From the NCBI GenBank assembly GCA_000467715.1, contig AJFK01000618.1, positions 1 to 64,000 on the forward strand: DNA of 64,000 nt, written 5' to 3'. Position 1 is the stretch's first letter; every line of letters begins with the position of its first letter. The notes under the pieces were generated by a model. That model did no database searches. It worked only from the letters and a program-made list of their open reading frames with translations, and had not been told where the DNA came from. This stretch comes from Hysterium pulicare CBS 123377 (Eukaryota > Ascomycota > Dothideomycetes > Hysteriales > Hysteriaceae). A program made the position numbers and the translations under genes. Of the stretch, positions 11,020-21,700 are shown piece by piece.

Positions 11020-11964
11020 ATGGTGTCTTTTCTCGACTTAAATAATGACATCCTACTCGAGATCTTCCAGTTCCTCCTCTACGATAAAGGAGCCCTTCTC
11101 AACCGTTCTTACATGTCCCACAGATTGAGCGAACTCGCCCGTCCCTTCATCGTTCACAGCATTTCCCTGGCGGTCGGACGACTGGGCACCCTTGGAGATA
11201 GATCATTTGATCTCTTCCTTCGCACCATCACCGAACGACCCGCGCTGAAGGCTTATGTCCGGGAAGCGCGTTTAAGCCTCGATCGCGAGGTGAAAATACA
11301 ATTGGATCATTTGGAAATTGCACGAATGGAGACACTTCTAGAGGAATTGCTTAATCTTCTACGTTTGAACTTCAGCGGAATAAGATCTGCTGGACTATAT
11401 GAGGCGGCGTTTCTTAAGCGCGCTTCAATGGACGAACTGCGACATGTTGAATGTGACTGGATTGCCACAATTTCGTCTCTCACTCACTTCATGCGTCTCA
11501 CAAAACTGGAGACACTCATATATGGATATGCAAAGATTGACAACGGGTTCTCTAACCGCAACGATCAACGCAATGATCATCCTTCTTCACTCTCGACGCT
11601 TCATGCGTTGCTTGATTCATCCTTGACACCAGAAATCCTCCAGAAGTTGTTAACATTTGCTCCCAAATTGCGGAGGCTGAGCCTCCGAACCCCAAGCCAG
11701 TCTAATCTCGGGAAATGGTTCGTAGAGAATATCAGAAACAGCCTCGAACCTGTTCGCGGGACACTGAAAGAGTTGAGCATCCTATTTTTGTGGGGGGCCA
11801 TAGTTGGTATTCAGACACAGCAAAGTTTTTCCGACTTCCACAAGCTCACCAAGATGCAATTTCCACTTCAACTTGTTTTTCCAATTACGCCTGACCGGGT
11901 TGAGCAAGCTTTGCCTGCTAGTGTAGTAGTATCAAACGTAGCAGCTTGCTACCGCGATCGTTAG
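11020..11964 (+). CDS. F-box-like protein, 314 aa, 3' end probably disrupted
   Basis: The chosen ATG at 11020 gives an N terminus (MVSFLDLNNDILLEIFQFLL) that matches the start of an F-box helix. The rest is Leu-rich with repeated L-x-x-L patterns (APKLRRLSLRTP, LKELSIL), as in fungal F-box/LRR-like proteins that present substrates to SCF ubiquitin ligases. The frame ends at 11964 in an unlike tail (SNVAACYRDR). Just beyond, other frames look like a continuation: LPRSLEHLEANPKYLPLYTLL at about 11949-12015, and NISNADNPLLMMNK onward to a stop at 12280. No pair of good splice sites joins the three. The gene is therefore either damaged by two frame changes or has an intron structure I could not resolve. 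Confidence 0.6.
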   Translation: MVSFLDLNNDILLEIFQFLLYDKGALLNRSYMSHRLSELARPFIVHSISLAVGRLGTLGDRSFDLFLRTITERPALKAYVREARLSLDREVKIQLDHLEIARMETLLEELLNLLRLNFSGIRSAGLYEAAFLKRASMDELRHVECDWIATISSLTHFMRLTKLETLIYGYAKIDNGFSNRNDQRNDHPSSLSTLHALLDSSLTPEILQKLLTFAPKLRRLSLRTPSQSNLGKWFVENIRNSLEPVRGTLKELSILFLWGAIVGIQTQQSFSDFHKLTKMQFPLQLVFPITPDRVEQALPASVVVSNVAACYRDR

Positions 11965-12280
11965 AACATCTTGAGGCGAACCCAAAATACCTGCCACTCT
12001 ATACGCTCCTGATTCAAACCATTTTACTTAGTTTAACATCAGCAATGCCGACAACCCTCTTCTTATGATGAATAAAGCTCATCGATGTTGGGGTTTTGAT
12101 GTATTCGAAGCAATCGCCCTTGCAACACCAACTCTATTTCCCAGCTTAGAATGTGTTCTCCTCAAACTAGAAGAGAAGAACTGTCGTACGGAGTTGGATG
12201 CTCCCTACAGACTCAAAGCTCTATTTGGAGGCGCCGGCATTGATTTCCATATATTCAAGTATCACAAGTCTTGGTGTTGA
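11965..12280 (+). pseudogene. Out-of-frame continuation of the F-box gene
   Basis: Two successive stretches in different frames carry protein-like sequence of the same style as the F-box gene: a segment around 11949-12015 and a longer one at about 12035-12280 with FEAIALATPTLFPSLECVLLK. Both fit the C-terminal LRR-like part of the upstream gene. This is an ordinary host gene, so decay after duplication or relaxed selection is the simple reading; assembly error is the alternative. Confidence 0.4.
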
Positions 12281-12843
12281 AATGCTTCGCGCATTCCGCC
12301 TCTAACGGGGCTTCCGCATTGAACGATTAGAATTTAAGCGCCCTACTTTGGAGCTCATACTAGGAGACATAGTGTCAATCAGACATCACTCACGGGTTTG
12401 CCGGCGAGGATCGCTTGCAGTGTTAGGACATAACTAAGTTCGTGGACACTCCTACCAAGGGAAGATGTCCTCAAACTTATGCCCTGCTACTATACAAGAA
12501 GAACACTAAATATGCAATCTTAGGATGATCACGCAACGAATCTTCTTTCCGTAATATGTTGTACGAATGCGATCAATGGCATTCTCGGGCTTACTAGTCC
12601 AGTTTGCGAATCTTCGCAGTATATACATATCTGAATCAACAACATAAAGGTATCATAACGCCAGCTTTGCCTTATTGTCCCATCCAGTCGCGCTCGGAAG
12701 GCACGAAATAGCGTCCATGTTCCTCGCCGACAAGGTCGTTCCATGCCTTGTATTGCACTTGCACGACATCGCAATACACATCCAAAAGAGAAACCATACC
12801 GAACTTCTTTCGTAAGACCTAATCACAAACCTCAGACCTCAAC
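12281..12843. other. Intergenic between convergent genes
   Basis: Only short open frames, none recognised. It separates the F-box gene tail from the 3' end of the rhodopsin-like gene. Confidence 0.5.
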
Positions 12844-14249
12844 TCAGACGACAGAGTACTCATTGGTAACATGAATCCCATCAACCTCCTCTTCCATCCT
12901 CACCTCACCACCCTCCATCACACTTCCCTGAACACCAGTAACAGGCGGCAAATGCCATTCATTAACAGCAACACCCGCCTTACCTTTCTCTGCTCCAAAA
13001 CTCTCCCTCTCGGATCCCATCCGCAAAGAGCTAGCTCCAGACCTCTTCTCGGTCTCGCTACCCTTGTCGCTACTCGCCGGAGACTCAAGTCTAGTGGACT
13101 TGGAGCGGAGCGAGTAGAGAGGGCGTTGAAGCAAGGAGCGCGAGTAGCCAAAGATGGTCTTTGTTGCTGTGGTGATGCGGGACCAGAGGGGGCGGTAGAG
13201 CGGGAGACAGGCGCAGAGGATGGCGGCTGTGACGTGGATTGTGGTCCAGAGAATCATTGTTTGGTAATTAACTATAGGTGAAATGTTAACGTAATGTACT
13301 GGGGGAAACGGACAGCTGACCTACCGTATTTGGCGTGAGGTTGATAAATGTATCGCACACGGAGGATAGCAGTTATGACCACACTAACCATCTTCATTAG
13401 TCTCACATTCACATCACATCAAACAGCGAAATCAACTTACAATCCTCCCAACAAGAAAATCCCCGCAATCGCCAACCTCGTCTGCATCGGCAATCTCAAC
13501 GCTAAAACAGGTCGAATAGGCAATGCCAAGATGGCCGCATCAATCAACACAGCCGCCAAGCTAGTAATAAGGAAATACAGCTGGTAGTTGCCGCAGTACC
13601 CGGGCTCCATCTGGCGCCAGAAGTGCGATATCGGTTTGCAGACGAAGATAGTGCCGAGAAGGGAGGCGAGGCCCCAGGCGGCTGCGATGGCCGCGATGAT
13701 GCGTACGCCACGACGGACGAAGGCATCGATGGAGAAGATGCGGTTGTAGAAGGAGAGGATGCTGAACATAATGAAAGTCTCGGTTATGGGGTAGAGAGCG
13801 CCGGCTACGAAGAGAGACTGAAGAAATGTCAATTGAATGGGCCTCATAATGGGAAGGAGCTTTTGAGGAAATTGATTGAGGGTTTGAAGAGGATGAATGA
13901 AGCCTTACGTGTAGAAAGTCTGAAAGTCCAACCCATTCACCTTGCTCAATGAGCTCTTGTAACGTCGCGCCGCCCTTTCCTTTGAAGATGCCTACAGGTA
14001 CAGTTTAGAGATATGTCAATGCCGAAGAACATGGCTGCACTCACCCCACATGAGAATACCTTCAGTAGTGAATGAAAACACACAAGCCGCCAGAATCCAG
14101 AAATCATCCCATCCAAGCCCATGTCCCTTCCTAAGAGGGAACTTGCAGCTGAAGCGGAGAGCAACTGTGATGGTCATGACCACGCAGCGGACAACCATGG
14201 CTATGAAGTTAGCCCGGCCGCGGGAATTCAGTTCATCGACTGCTGTCAT
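12844..14249 (-). CDS. Fungal rhodopsin-like integral membrane protein, 389 aa
   Basis: Five exons join in frame: 14249-14045, 13991-13909, 13817-13441, 13401-13325 and 13271-12844. The third intron is only 39 nt, so that junction is the least sure. The protein shows the layout of the fungal rhodopsin/SAT4-like family: a first helix (NFIAMVVRCVVMTITVALRF) followed by GLGWDDFWILAACVF with the family's WDD motif, then SLFVAGALYPITETFIMFSILSFYNRIF, a helix around GLASLLGTIFVCKPISHFW with the conserved C-x-P-x-x-xFW, YQLYFLITSLAAVLIDAAILALPI with the usual D-A-x-x-x-x-P-I, and two closing helices. The C-terminal tail of about 100 residues is charged. Such proteins recur beside secondary-metabolite genes, but their function is largely unknown. 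No retinal-binding lysine can be claimed. Confidence 0.85.
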
Positions 14250-15023
14250 GATGGATGGTGTTTAGATGCTATGGCTTAACCAGAATTCAATCTTGTGAAC
14301 TGCATTCAGAGTCTCAGAGAAGGGAATGTGGAGGATAGGAGTTTAGATTTAGAAGCAGGATCGGGAATTCAAAAAAACCCACCTGCGAGCGGACATCGAG
14401 GCAGAAAAAATAACCGTCACGGTAATAAGAGCTTCTCATAAAATCCCGTCCTGCATTGTAAGTCCCTGCTTAGTTCTCCTCGTAGTGTTGCTTGAAGGAC
14501 TCTTGGTCGCCCATCCAATGGCACAAGCCCAACCGCCAGGTCCGCTCCCCATGCTCACGGACATCGATGGTGACACAGAAACTCTAAACGTTCACTCAGG
14601 ATATGATCGTCAAGAAAGATTGGAATTCCGGGCGTGGCCCTGGTGGCACGCTTCGGGGACCGCCATTGTGGAACCGGGGACTTATGGAGCGCTGATCTCT
14701 TGTCGATCGGAAGGGTACGTATCAATAGAAATAGACTCGGTTTCGTGTGAGGATATGCCGAGCTTGCGATCGACGCTACGCAATACGAGCTTGTGCTGCA
14801 ATGTTTACAGCGATTGATGTTGGATGCGGGGTTGAAGGGATTGTAGGGGTGGTGAAGTGAGGTGGAGAGCTCATTCTGGTGGTTTCCTAATTTGGAAGCT
14901 TGAGCTTGAGCTTTTGATGAGGTAAGGCTTGGCTCGACTTCATGAATTCTATGCTCACTTTCTTTGTTACATCTATTTATTTAGAGCTGTCTCGTTTTAT
15001 TAAATCTAGCTGAACAAGCGACA
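14250..15023. other. Intergenic between divergent rhodopsin-like and monooxygenase genes
   Basis: A 110-codon open frame at 14485-14817 on the plus strand has no recognisable motif and no supporting splice structure, so I do not call it a gene. The region must contain the promoters of the two divergent genes. Confidence 0.45.
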
Positions 15024-16351
15024 ATGGAGAGCAAGCAATTGAACGTAGTGATTGTAAGCTCGAACCCAATGGTTGCACCTCAAAAGCTAAACTTCTCTCT
15101 AGGTTGGAGGTTCCATCGCAGGACTCCTTCACGGTGTCGTCCTCAAATCCCTTGGTCACATAGTTCATATCCTGGAGTCACGAGAGCCCTCAGCTCTCAC
15201 TGCTGAGGCAGCCGGACTGAGCGTAGGACCGCAAGTCCAAGAATTCGTGGAAAAGTACCTTTCCAGCGACTCATCATTTACCATCAGTGCTGCATCTACA
15301 CAATTCCTCGCGCGCAACGGACAGATCGTCGCAAAAATCCCCAGCAAGGACCCCCAAAAAACTACGAGCTGGAGTATCCTCTATCACAGGCTTAGAGCCA
15401 AGTTTGACGAGTCTGGAGATGGAAAGCCCGAATCTATTTATGAGACTGGAAAGAAAGTCAAAAATATCGAATACGAGGGCCAAACCGTTACTGTCACCTA
15501 CGCAGACCTTCAAGAGACCTCGGATTCGAGCCTGAATGCAGACCTGGTTATTGCTGCCGACGGTGCTCGATCCGCCGTTCGCTCAAAGCTTTTGCCAGAA
15601 GTCGAAAATGCATATGCTGGGTATGTCGCTTGGCGTGGTTCTGTCATCGAAAGTGAAGTTTCTCAGCCGATGAGAGAGATCTGCGAGGCTGGACTGGTCA
15701 TGACGAGGGCGGACGGTGGGTACATCATAACGTAGGGTTCCCTTTCCTCAAATTTTGCGATGAAGGTTTTTCTAACAGTCACCCAGGTACTTAACCCCAG
15801 GAAGCGATGGAACTATGGAGGTGGGAAAGCGACTTCTGGAATGGGTTTGGTATGATAACTGTCCTGAAGACTCTCCAGAATATGCCGACATCATGACGGA
15901 TGCCTCCGGGCGAAAACATAATAGCACTGTTCCAAGAGGTCAGCTAGCACCCGCAGTATGGAATAACTGCGTCGAGCGTTCCCAATCCATCTTCCCTCCA
16001 GCATTCGCAGAAGTCATCTCGAAAGCCAGTGTACCTTTCGTCACTGCAATCCGCAGCTTTGAGTGTTCTCAAGCCTCATTCTTCGATGGCAAGTTGCTGT
16101 TGACAGGCGATGCCTTCACGCAATTCCGGCCTCATATGGGGCTTAGCTGCAACCAAGCTGCGCTGCAAGCACTAAAGTTCGCCAAGGTCTTAACAGGCGA
16201 GATGGGGTTGGCACAGTGGGAGAAGGAGGTGGTCGAGTATTCGCAAGAATTCGCCATGCGATCCAAGGCCTTCGGTGTTTATGGATTTACAGGACAATGG
16301 CCGGAGGGTTATGTGCCCCTCTACAAAAAGCTGAAGTTGGACGATTCGTGA
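15024..16351 (+). CDS. FAD-dependent monooxygenase, 407 aa
   Basis: Three exons: 15024-15053, 15103-15731 and 15787-16351, with 49-nt and 55-nt introns and continuous frame. The first intron splits the dinucleotide-binding motif: exon 1 ends VVI and exon 2 opens VGGSIAGLLHG, giving the Rossmann GxGxxG-type fold near residue 12. The second FAD motif ADLVIAADGARSAVR (about residues 180-195) and the third LLLTGDAFTQFRPHMG (about residues 315-330) are both present, as is the YLTPGSDG segment typical of the 2,6-dihydroxypyridine/salicylate hydroxylase-like branch. The flavin-dependent enzyme should hydroxylate or epoxidise a small, probably conjugated substrate using NAD(P)H and oxygen. Its position 2.4 kb upstream of, and in the same direction as, the PKS makes a tailoring role on the polyketide likely; that is inference. 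Confidence 0.87.
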
Positions 16352-18740
16352 AATATTGCGGAACTATTCGGAAGCTGATTTGAGGGTATTCTGGTCTCTA
16401 CGATGGTCTTTGGTGATTGTGCAGTCTCTCCCGAAGGATCCTTGAAGGAGTCCCTCGAATTTGCATATTAAATCTCGTATTGACGGGCAAAATAACTCAA
16501 ACTCGAGTTGGTGGGATCCACTATTCGATGACCTGTAGTGCGGGTAAAATATGACGATCTTGAATTCCAAATAGGTAAATGCTGATGATATTTCTCTGTT
16601 GTGCAACAAGGGGATCAACTCCCAAGGTTCCGAGGCACACGGGAATCATGTCGTATGTTACTCGACTACAAATTGGCACTATTCAACGTCGTGCTGCAAG
16701 CTTGCGTAGCTGGCGTCGGGTCAAACCAGGCTATGAATCCTTCAAGTGCGGGTTCCCGCAACTCTATCTATTGAATAAGCGGGGTGGTGGGATGTTGGAT
16801 ACGTGAATCAACCCCCACATGTTAGCCACTCATATTTCGATCGACATGTCAACATTCTCGAAAAGGTACTCCGGAGTATCGTACAAGCAGTGAGAGCCAG
16901 GCTAGAAATCTTGTATTTACTGAGTGACACTACTTTGGTGACACGCAGATAGCCGTTGATCATCGCTTCGTCGCTATGCGGGATTCCAAGTGATTGGCTG
17001 ATAATTGCCCGAGCCGATGCATGGTCCCCGAGAATCACTTGCTGGCTGACGCCCTGCAGCTGCACTCCAGAGTATGGATTAATTTAGCCTTCGAAGAGGG
17101 TCATAGCCTGTTGCACTGACTGTTGACGCGTACTATCCTTGTACTTTCATTCTTCCATACTTAGACTCGGTTTATTAGAAGCTGCAGGGGACGTGTTGAT
17201 CTCTACCTTCGGCAAACCGATATCTGTCTATCAGTTCGTGATAGCCACCGGACTTCCAGTAGCTGCAGAAGTAGGTGCAGATTTCGGGGTTCACTCTGAG
17301 CCCCACCTCGGGTTCGCCTCGTCCAACACAGGCAGCTCGTTTAAAGCTCGTTCACAAGCTTTGTAGATAAGATGCTCGTTGAATTGAAACAAGGTACTTG
17401 GGTTGTGCAGCGGAATCGTGAGACGGTAGTGCTTGCTGATTGGCGGTTGGTAGTGGTGTCGCTGGATGTAACTGGGAACCTACCCAGACTTACTTAGGTA
17501 ATCCTATTGTTCCATCAATCTCCTCTCAGCCCGGATTAGCAAATAAAAATCCAATACTTCCTTTCCCGGTTGTGCAGCTCCCAATGTGCAAGGTAGGTAG
17601 GGGAGATGTTTGGAACAGCGGCATGTGAGGTCTAGTGTAACATATCTTTTTCTTTGTTACGGATTTTAGAGCACGAAGCCTTCGATGATAGAGCCTTTAG
17701 GAATAGCTGCGGGCTGTGCTACTTGATAAGGCAGGTCTAACTGACAACTGTCGACGCGGTCCCTTGTTGTGTGCTTGTGAAACATTTACACCTACACAGA
17801 TCGATTAAGTCTGGCTGTGGCTCTTCCGTTGTTGATTGTACAGTATCTGATAAATTGTAGTAGAAGTTTGGCGATGTCTTCAATTTCTGTGCCACCACAG
17901 AGTGGCCCCGGCCAAACTGGTAAGCCAAGCCTTACGTAAGTATTAGAATAAGTTAGATCCAACGTCTTTCACAACTGCAGGGAAACGCCATCATTCCCTT
18001 TCCACCCGGGTGCACCGAGGCTACCATTCTCCACCCTAATTGAAGCCCGAACAAGCATATGAAACTTGTTCAATGAGGGGCGACTGATCTACATACTCAA
18101 TTCGCCTTGCTCAGAATGAGAGAACCTCCGATACCCTGCTGATAGCCATCAAAAAGGTCAAGGTTGCAGTTGATACCGTACTCGAGGACGAGCAGTTGAT
18201 GCTGTCTCTCAATTCGGAAAATGCTGACTCGTTTCGGAAGCGTGACAAAGATGAACGGATCCCGACATGGAGCGGACTATGTCCGCCAAAGGATCAACAA
18301 CACACTTGCCTTAATGGGTACCTGCAGGAAAGCTATACTTCGTTATCATTTTACCATCCTTCGTCGAATCATTCCCCGGAAGCGTCTTGTTCCCGATATC
18401 TATGAGACAGACAAAATACCGCGTGCAAACGCAGGGCCTTGAGCCAACAAATCCTGACCCCTGCAATAATGACATGCCACAACTGAAATCCAGGACCCGG
18501 AACACGACCTCGGTACTGGTATTGCAGGCAAAGGTGGGTAGGACTAATTTTCTCTTTTATTCATTTAGTCCAGCTTTTCTCAAAGCTCAAATTTGGGGCC
18601 AATCCATTATTATTTCAAACTCTCCGCTCTCCGTTGGATTGATCAGGGAACATCGAGTGTGAAATAATGTGACTTTACTGAGATACCCTGTGAAACTTTT
18701 ATCCGCCTCGCTACAGTCTGCTCTTTTTGTCAACCTCAAA
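16352..18740. other. 2.4 kb intergenic region upstream of the PKS
   Basis: Short open frames occur in all six frames but none has a recognisable motif or plausible exon chain. The last few hundred bases must carry the PKS promoter. I found no transcription-factor gene in it, so no pathway-specific regulator is visible beside the PKS. Confidence 0.5.
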
Positions 18741-21700
18741 ATGGCCAATTCAATATCTCCAGACGAATCTTATGTTAGCGCTTCTCCTAGCAGTCGGTCT
18801 GCTAGCGATACTGGAGATATTCCGGAGCTATGTATATCGGAAGGAGATCTGCTAGAACCGATTGCTATTGTCGGTTTTGACTTCAAATTCCCTCGAGAAG
18901 CAACATCCGAGGATCTCTTTTGGGACATGTTAGTCGATGGGCGATGGAGTCAAACTGACATTCCGCCTGAAAGACTTAACGCTGAAGCCTTTAAACACCC
19001 AGATGCAAATCGTCCAGGCACTGTAAGCATTGATCCTAGGTATTATGGACGACTTAGCGCGTATGATTCTGACCTTCAGTGCAGCTTCCAGTCCAAGGAG
19101 CGCATTTCGTCAATGATGACATAGCAGCCTTCGATGCTCCGTTCTTCTCTATTACTCCGACCGAGGCAGGCGCAATGGATCCGCAACAGCGTGGTCTCCT
19201 TGAGACCACATACAGAGCGCTTGAAAATTGTGAGACTCTTCGAATGGGCGAAGAAAACTCTGCTAATACAACTTACAGCCGGGATTCCTATGCAATCGGT
19301 TTGCGGTTCGAGTACTTCGGTACATATCGGCTGCTTTACGTCCGATTACAATCTTATCCAAAGCAGGGATCTAGAAAACATGCCCAGTTATGGTTCAACA
19401 GGGCTGGCGGCATCAATTTTAGCTAATCGCATCAGCTGGTTCTTCGATTTTCAAGGCCCGAGTGCCATGGTGGACACAGCTTGTTCAAGCAGCTTAGTCG
19501 CTCTGGATCAAGCATGCCAAGCCCTACGAAGCGGCCAATCAACGATGGTAAGTCGAGCAACCGTTAAGCCTTTTCTGTAGTGGTTAAACTAAAGAAAATT
19601 GCCGCAAAGGGTGTCGTCGGTGGATGCAACATAATTTGTGCTCCCGACATCATGACTTCTGAAAGCCGTATGGGTTTCTTGTCACATGATGGCCAGTGCC
19701 ATAGCTTCGATGATCGCGCCAGTGGATATGCACGAGGAGAAGGTTTTGGGATTGTTATTATCAAGTTGCTTTCCGACGCAGTCCGCAATGGAGATACCAT
19801 TCGAGCTGTTATCCGTGCAACGGGAACTAATCAAGATGGTCGGACTGTTGGCCTTACACAGCCAAGCTCAGAAGCTCAAGAACGCTTGATACGGATGACT
19901 TACCGAAGAGCAGGCCTCGACATGAAGCTTACTAGATTTATTGAGGCTCACGGTACCGGCACAGCTATCGGTGATCCCATAGAAGCCACAGCTATTGGAA
20001 AAGCTTTCAGCGATGCGAGAGATGCAAATGAACCTTTGTACATGTATGTTCTACCACGTTTCGGAAGGCCAAAATTCTGACATCACTCAGTGGAGCTACC
20101 AAGGCAAACATAGGTCATCTTGAGGCCGTTAGTGGAATTGTTGGCTTGATCAAGACGATAATGGTTTTGGAGAGAGGAGTGATACCACCAATAGCGCAGC
20201 TCAAACGACTGAACCCCAAGATCGATGCAAAACTGCTAAATCTAGATGTGAGGTCGGTCAATCATGACATTCCCTCTCGTTCTAACAAATTCTAGTTCCC
20301 CACTTGCAATGTGGAATGGCCACAGGGTGGCTTACGAAGGGCTTCTGTCAACTCATTTGGGTTCGGAGGGACTAATTCCCATGTCATTCTAGATGATGCT
20401 CGCAACTTCCTACGCTTACACGGTCTTGAAGGGAACCATCGAACTCTGGACGACCACCTGGCAATACGGCGCAATACTTCGCTAACCCACTCGAATGGGC
20501 TGATCTCAGCGCCTCGTTATTCCCGTAAAGTTAACAATGGGCGCAGATTGCCCTCTTCAAAGCTTCTCGTCTGGTCAGCAGCTGACAAAGAGGGCATCAA
20601 GCGACTGAGAAGCTCCTATAGCTCTCACCTGTCTCAGAAAGACCTTTCTTCCGATGAAGAGGAAGACTACCTATCGAATCTCGCATACACACTGTCCGAT
20701 CGGCGCAGTAATCTCTCTTGGAAGGCTTTCGCCGTTGTCGATTCCTATAATCAATTAAAGGATATTCCTAATCAGATCTCCAAGCCAACCCTCTCCATTG
20801 CAGAAGCGAAGCTTGGTCTCATCTTCACTGGGCAAGGTGCACAGTGGGTAGGAATGGGTCGAGAGCTTCTAGTTTATCCTACTTTCCGTAACAGTCTTGA
20901 TGAGGCTGAGCAATACCTGTTCGAACTAGGATCTAGTTGGTCCCTCCTTAGTAAGTCTTAATTAAATCCTAAGTGCTTCTGGTATTTTAACACAGCCATA
21001 GCCGAGCTGCTCCGAGCGAAAGAGTCTTCTAGAATAAACGAAGCGCAATTCAGCCAGCCTATATGCACTGCTATACAAATCGCGCTAACAGATCTGCTAT
21101 GGAGCCTTGGAATCACACCATCGGTCACTACCGGCCATTCTTCCGGAGAAATAGCGGCTGCGTAAGTCCTTCGAAGGCCAAGAAAATCAAGAATTAACAA
21201 CATAGCAGGTATTGTGTTGGGGCAATTTCTTCTCGAGCAGCTTGGAAACTAGCTTACTTCAGAGGATTGCTATCTGATCAGCTAGCAAAATCCGATGACT
21301 ATAAAGGCTCAATGCTGGCCGTAGGCCTATCCGAAGAATCCGCTTTGCAATACTTCGCAAAGATGCAAACACGGTTTTCACAATGTGAACTCAGCATAGG
21401 CTGTGTCAATAGCCCAAAGAGCATCACTGTCTCAGGCGAAAGCTCTCAGGTAGCCGCATTGAAACTGCTTCTTGACGGAGACAAGGTTTTCGCTCGGCTT
21501 CTAAAAGTACCGGTGGCTTATCATTCCCGCCAAATGCGTCAAATAGCTTTTCAATATGAAGCTCTCATTGGCGACATTGACGAAGGAGTTCGGAACCTTA
21601 CCAACGTCAACATTATTTCTTCCGTTACAGGTAGAGAGATTTCGACACACGAACTTCGCCAGCCAAATTACTGGGTCCGAAATCTAGTCTCAACAGTACG

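Noticed and set aside
13348-13952. Plus-strand open frames opposite the rhodopsin-like gene
   Set aside because: They are complements of well-supported minus-strand exons with clear membrane helices and splice sites.
14485-14817. 110-codon open frame upstream of the monooxygenase
   Set aside because: No recognisable motif, no splice support and odd composition; it lies in a promoter region between divergent genes.
16352-18740. Search for a cluster regulator or relict transposon upstream of the PKS
   Set aside because: No zinc-cluster motif, transposase, reverse transcriptase or terminal repeat could be recognised in any frame.
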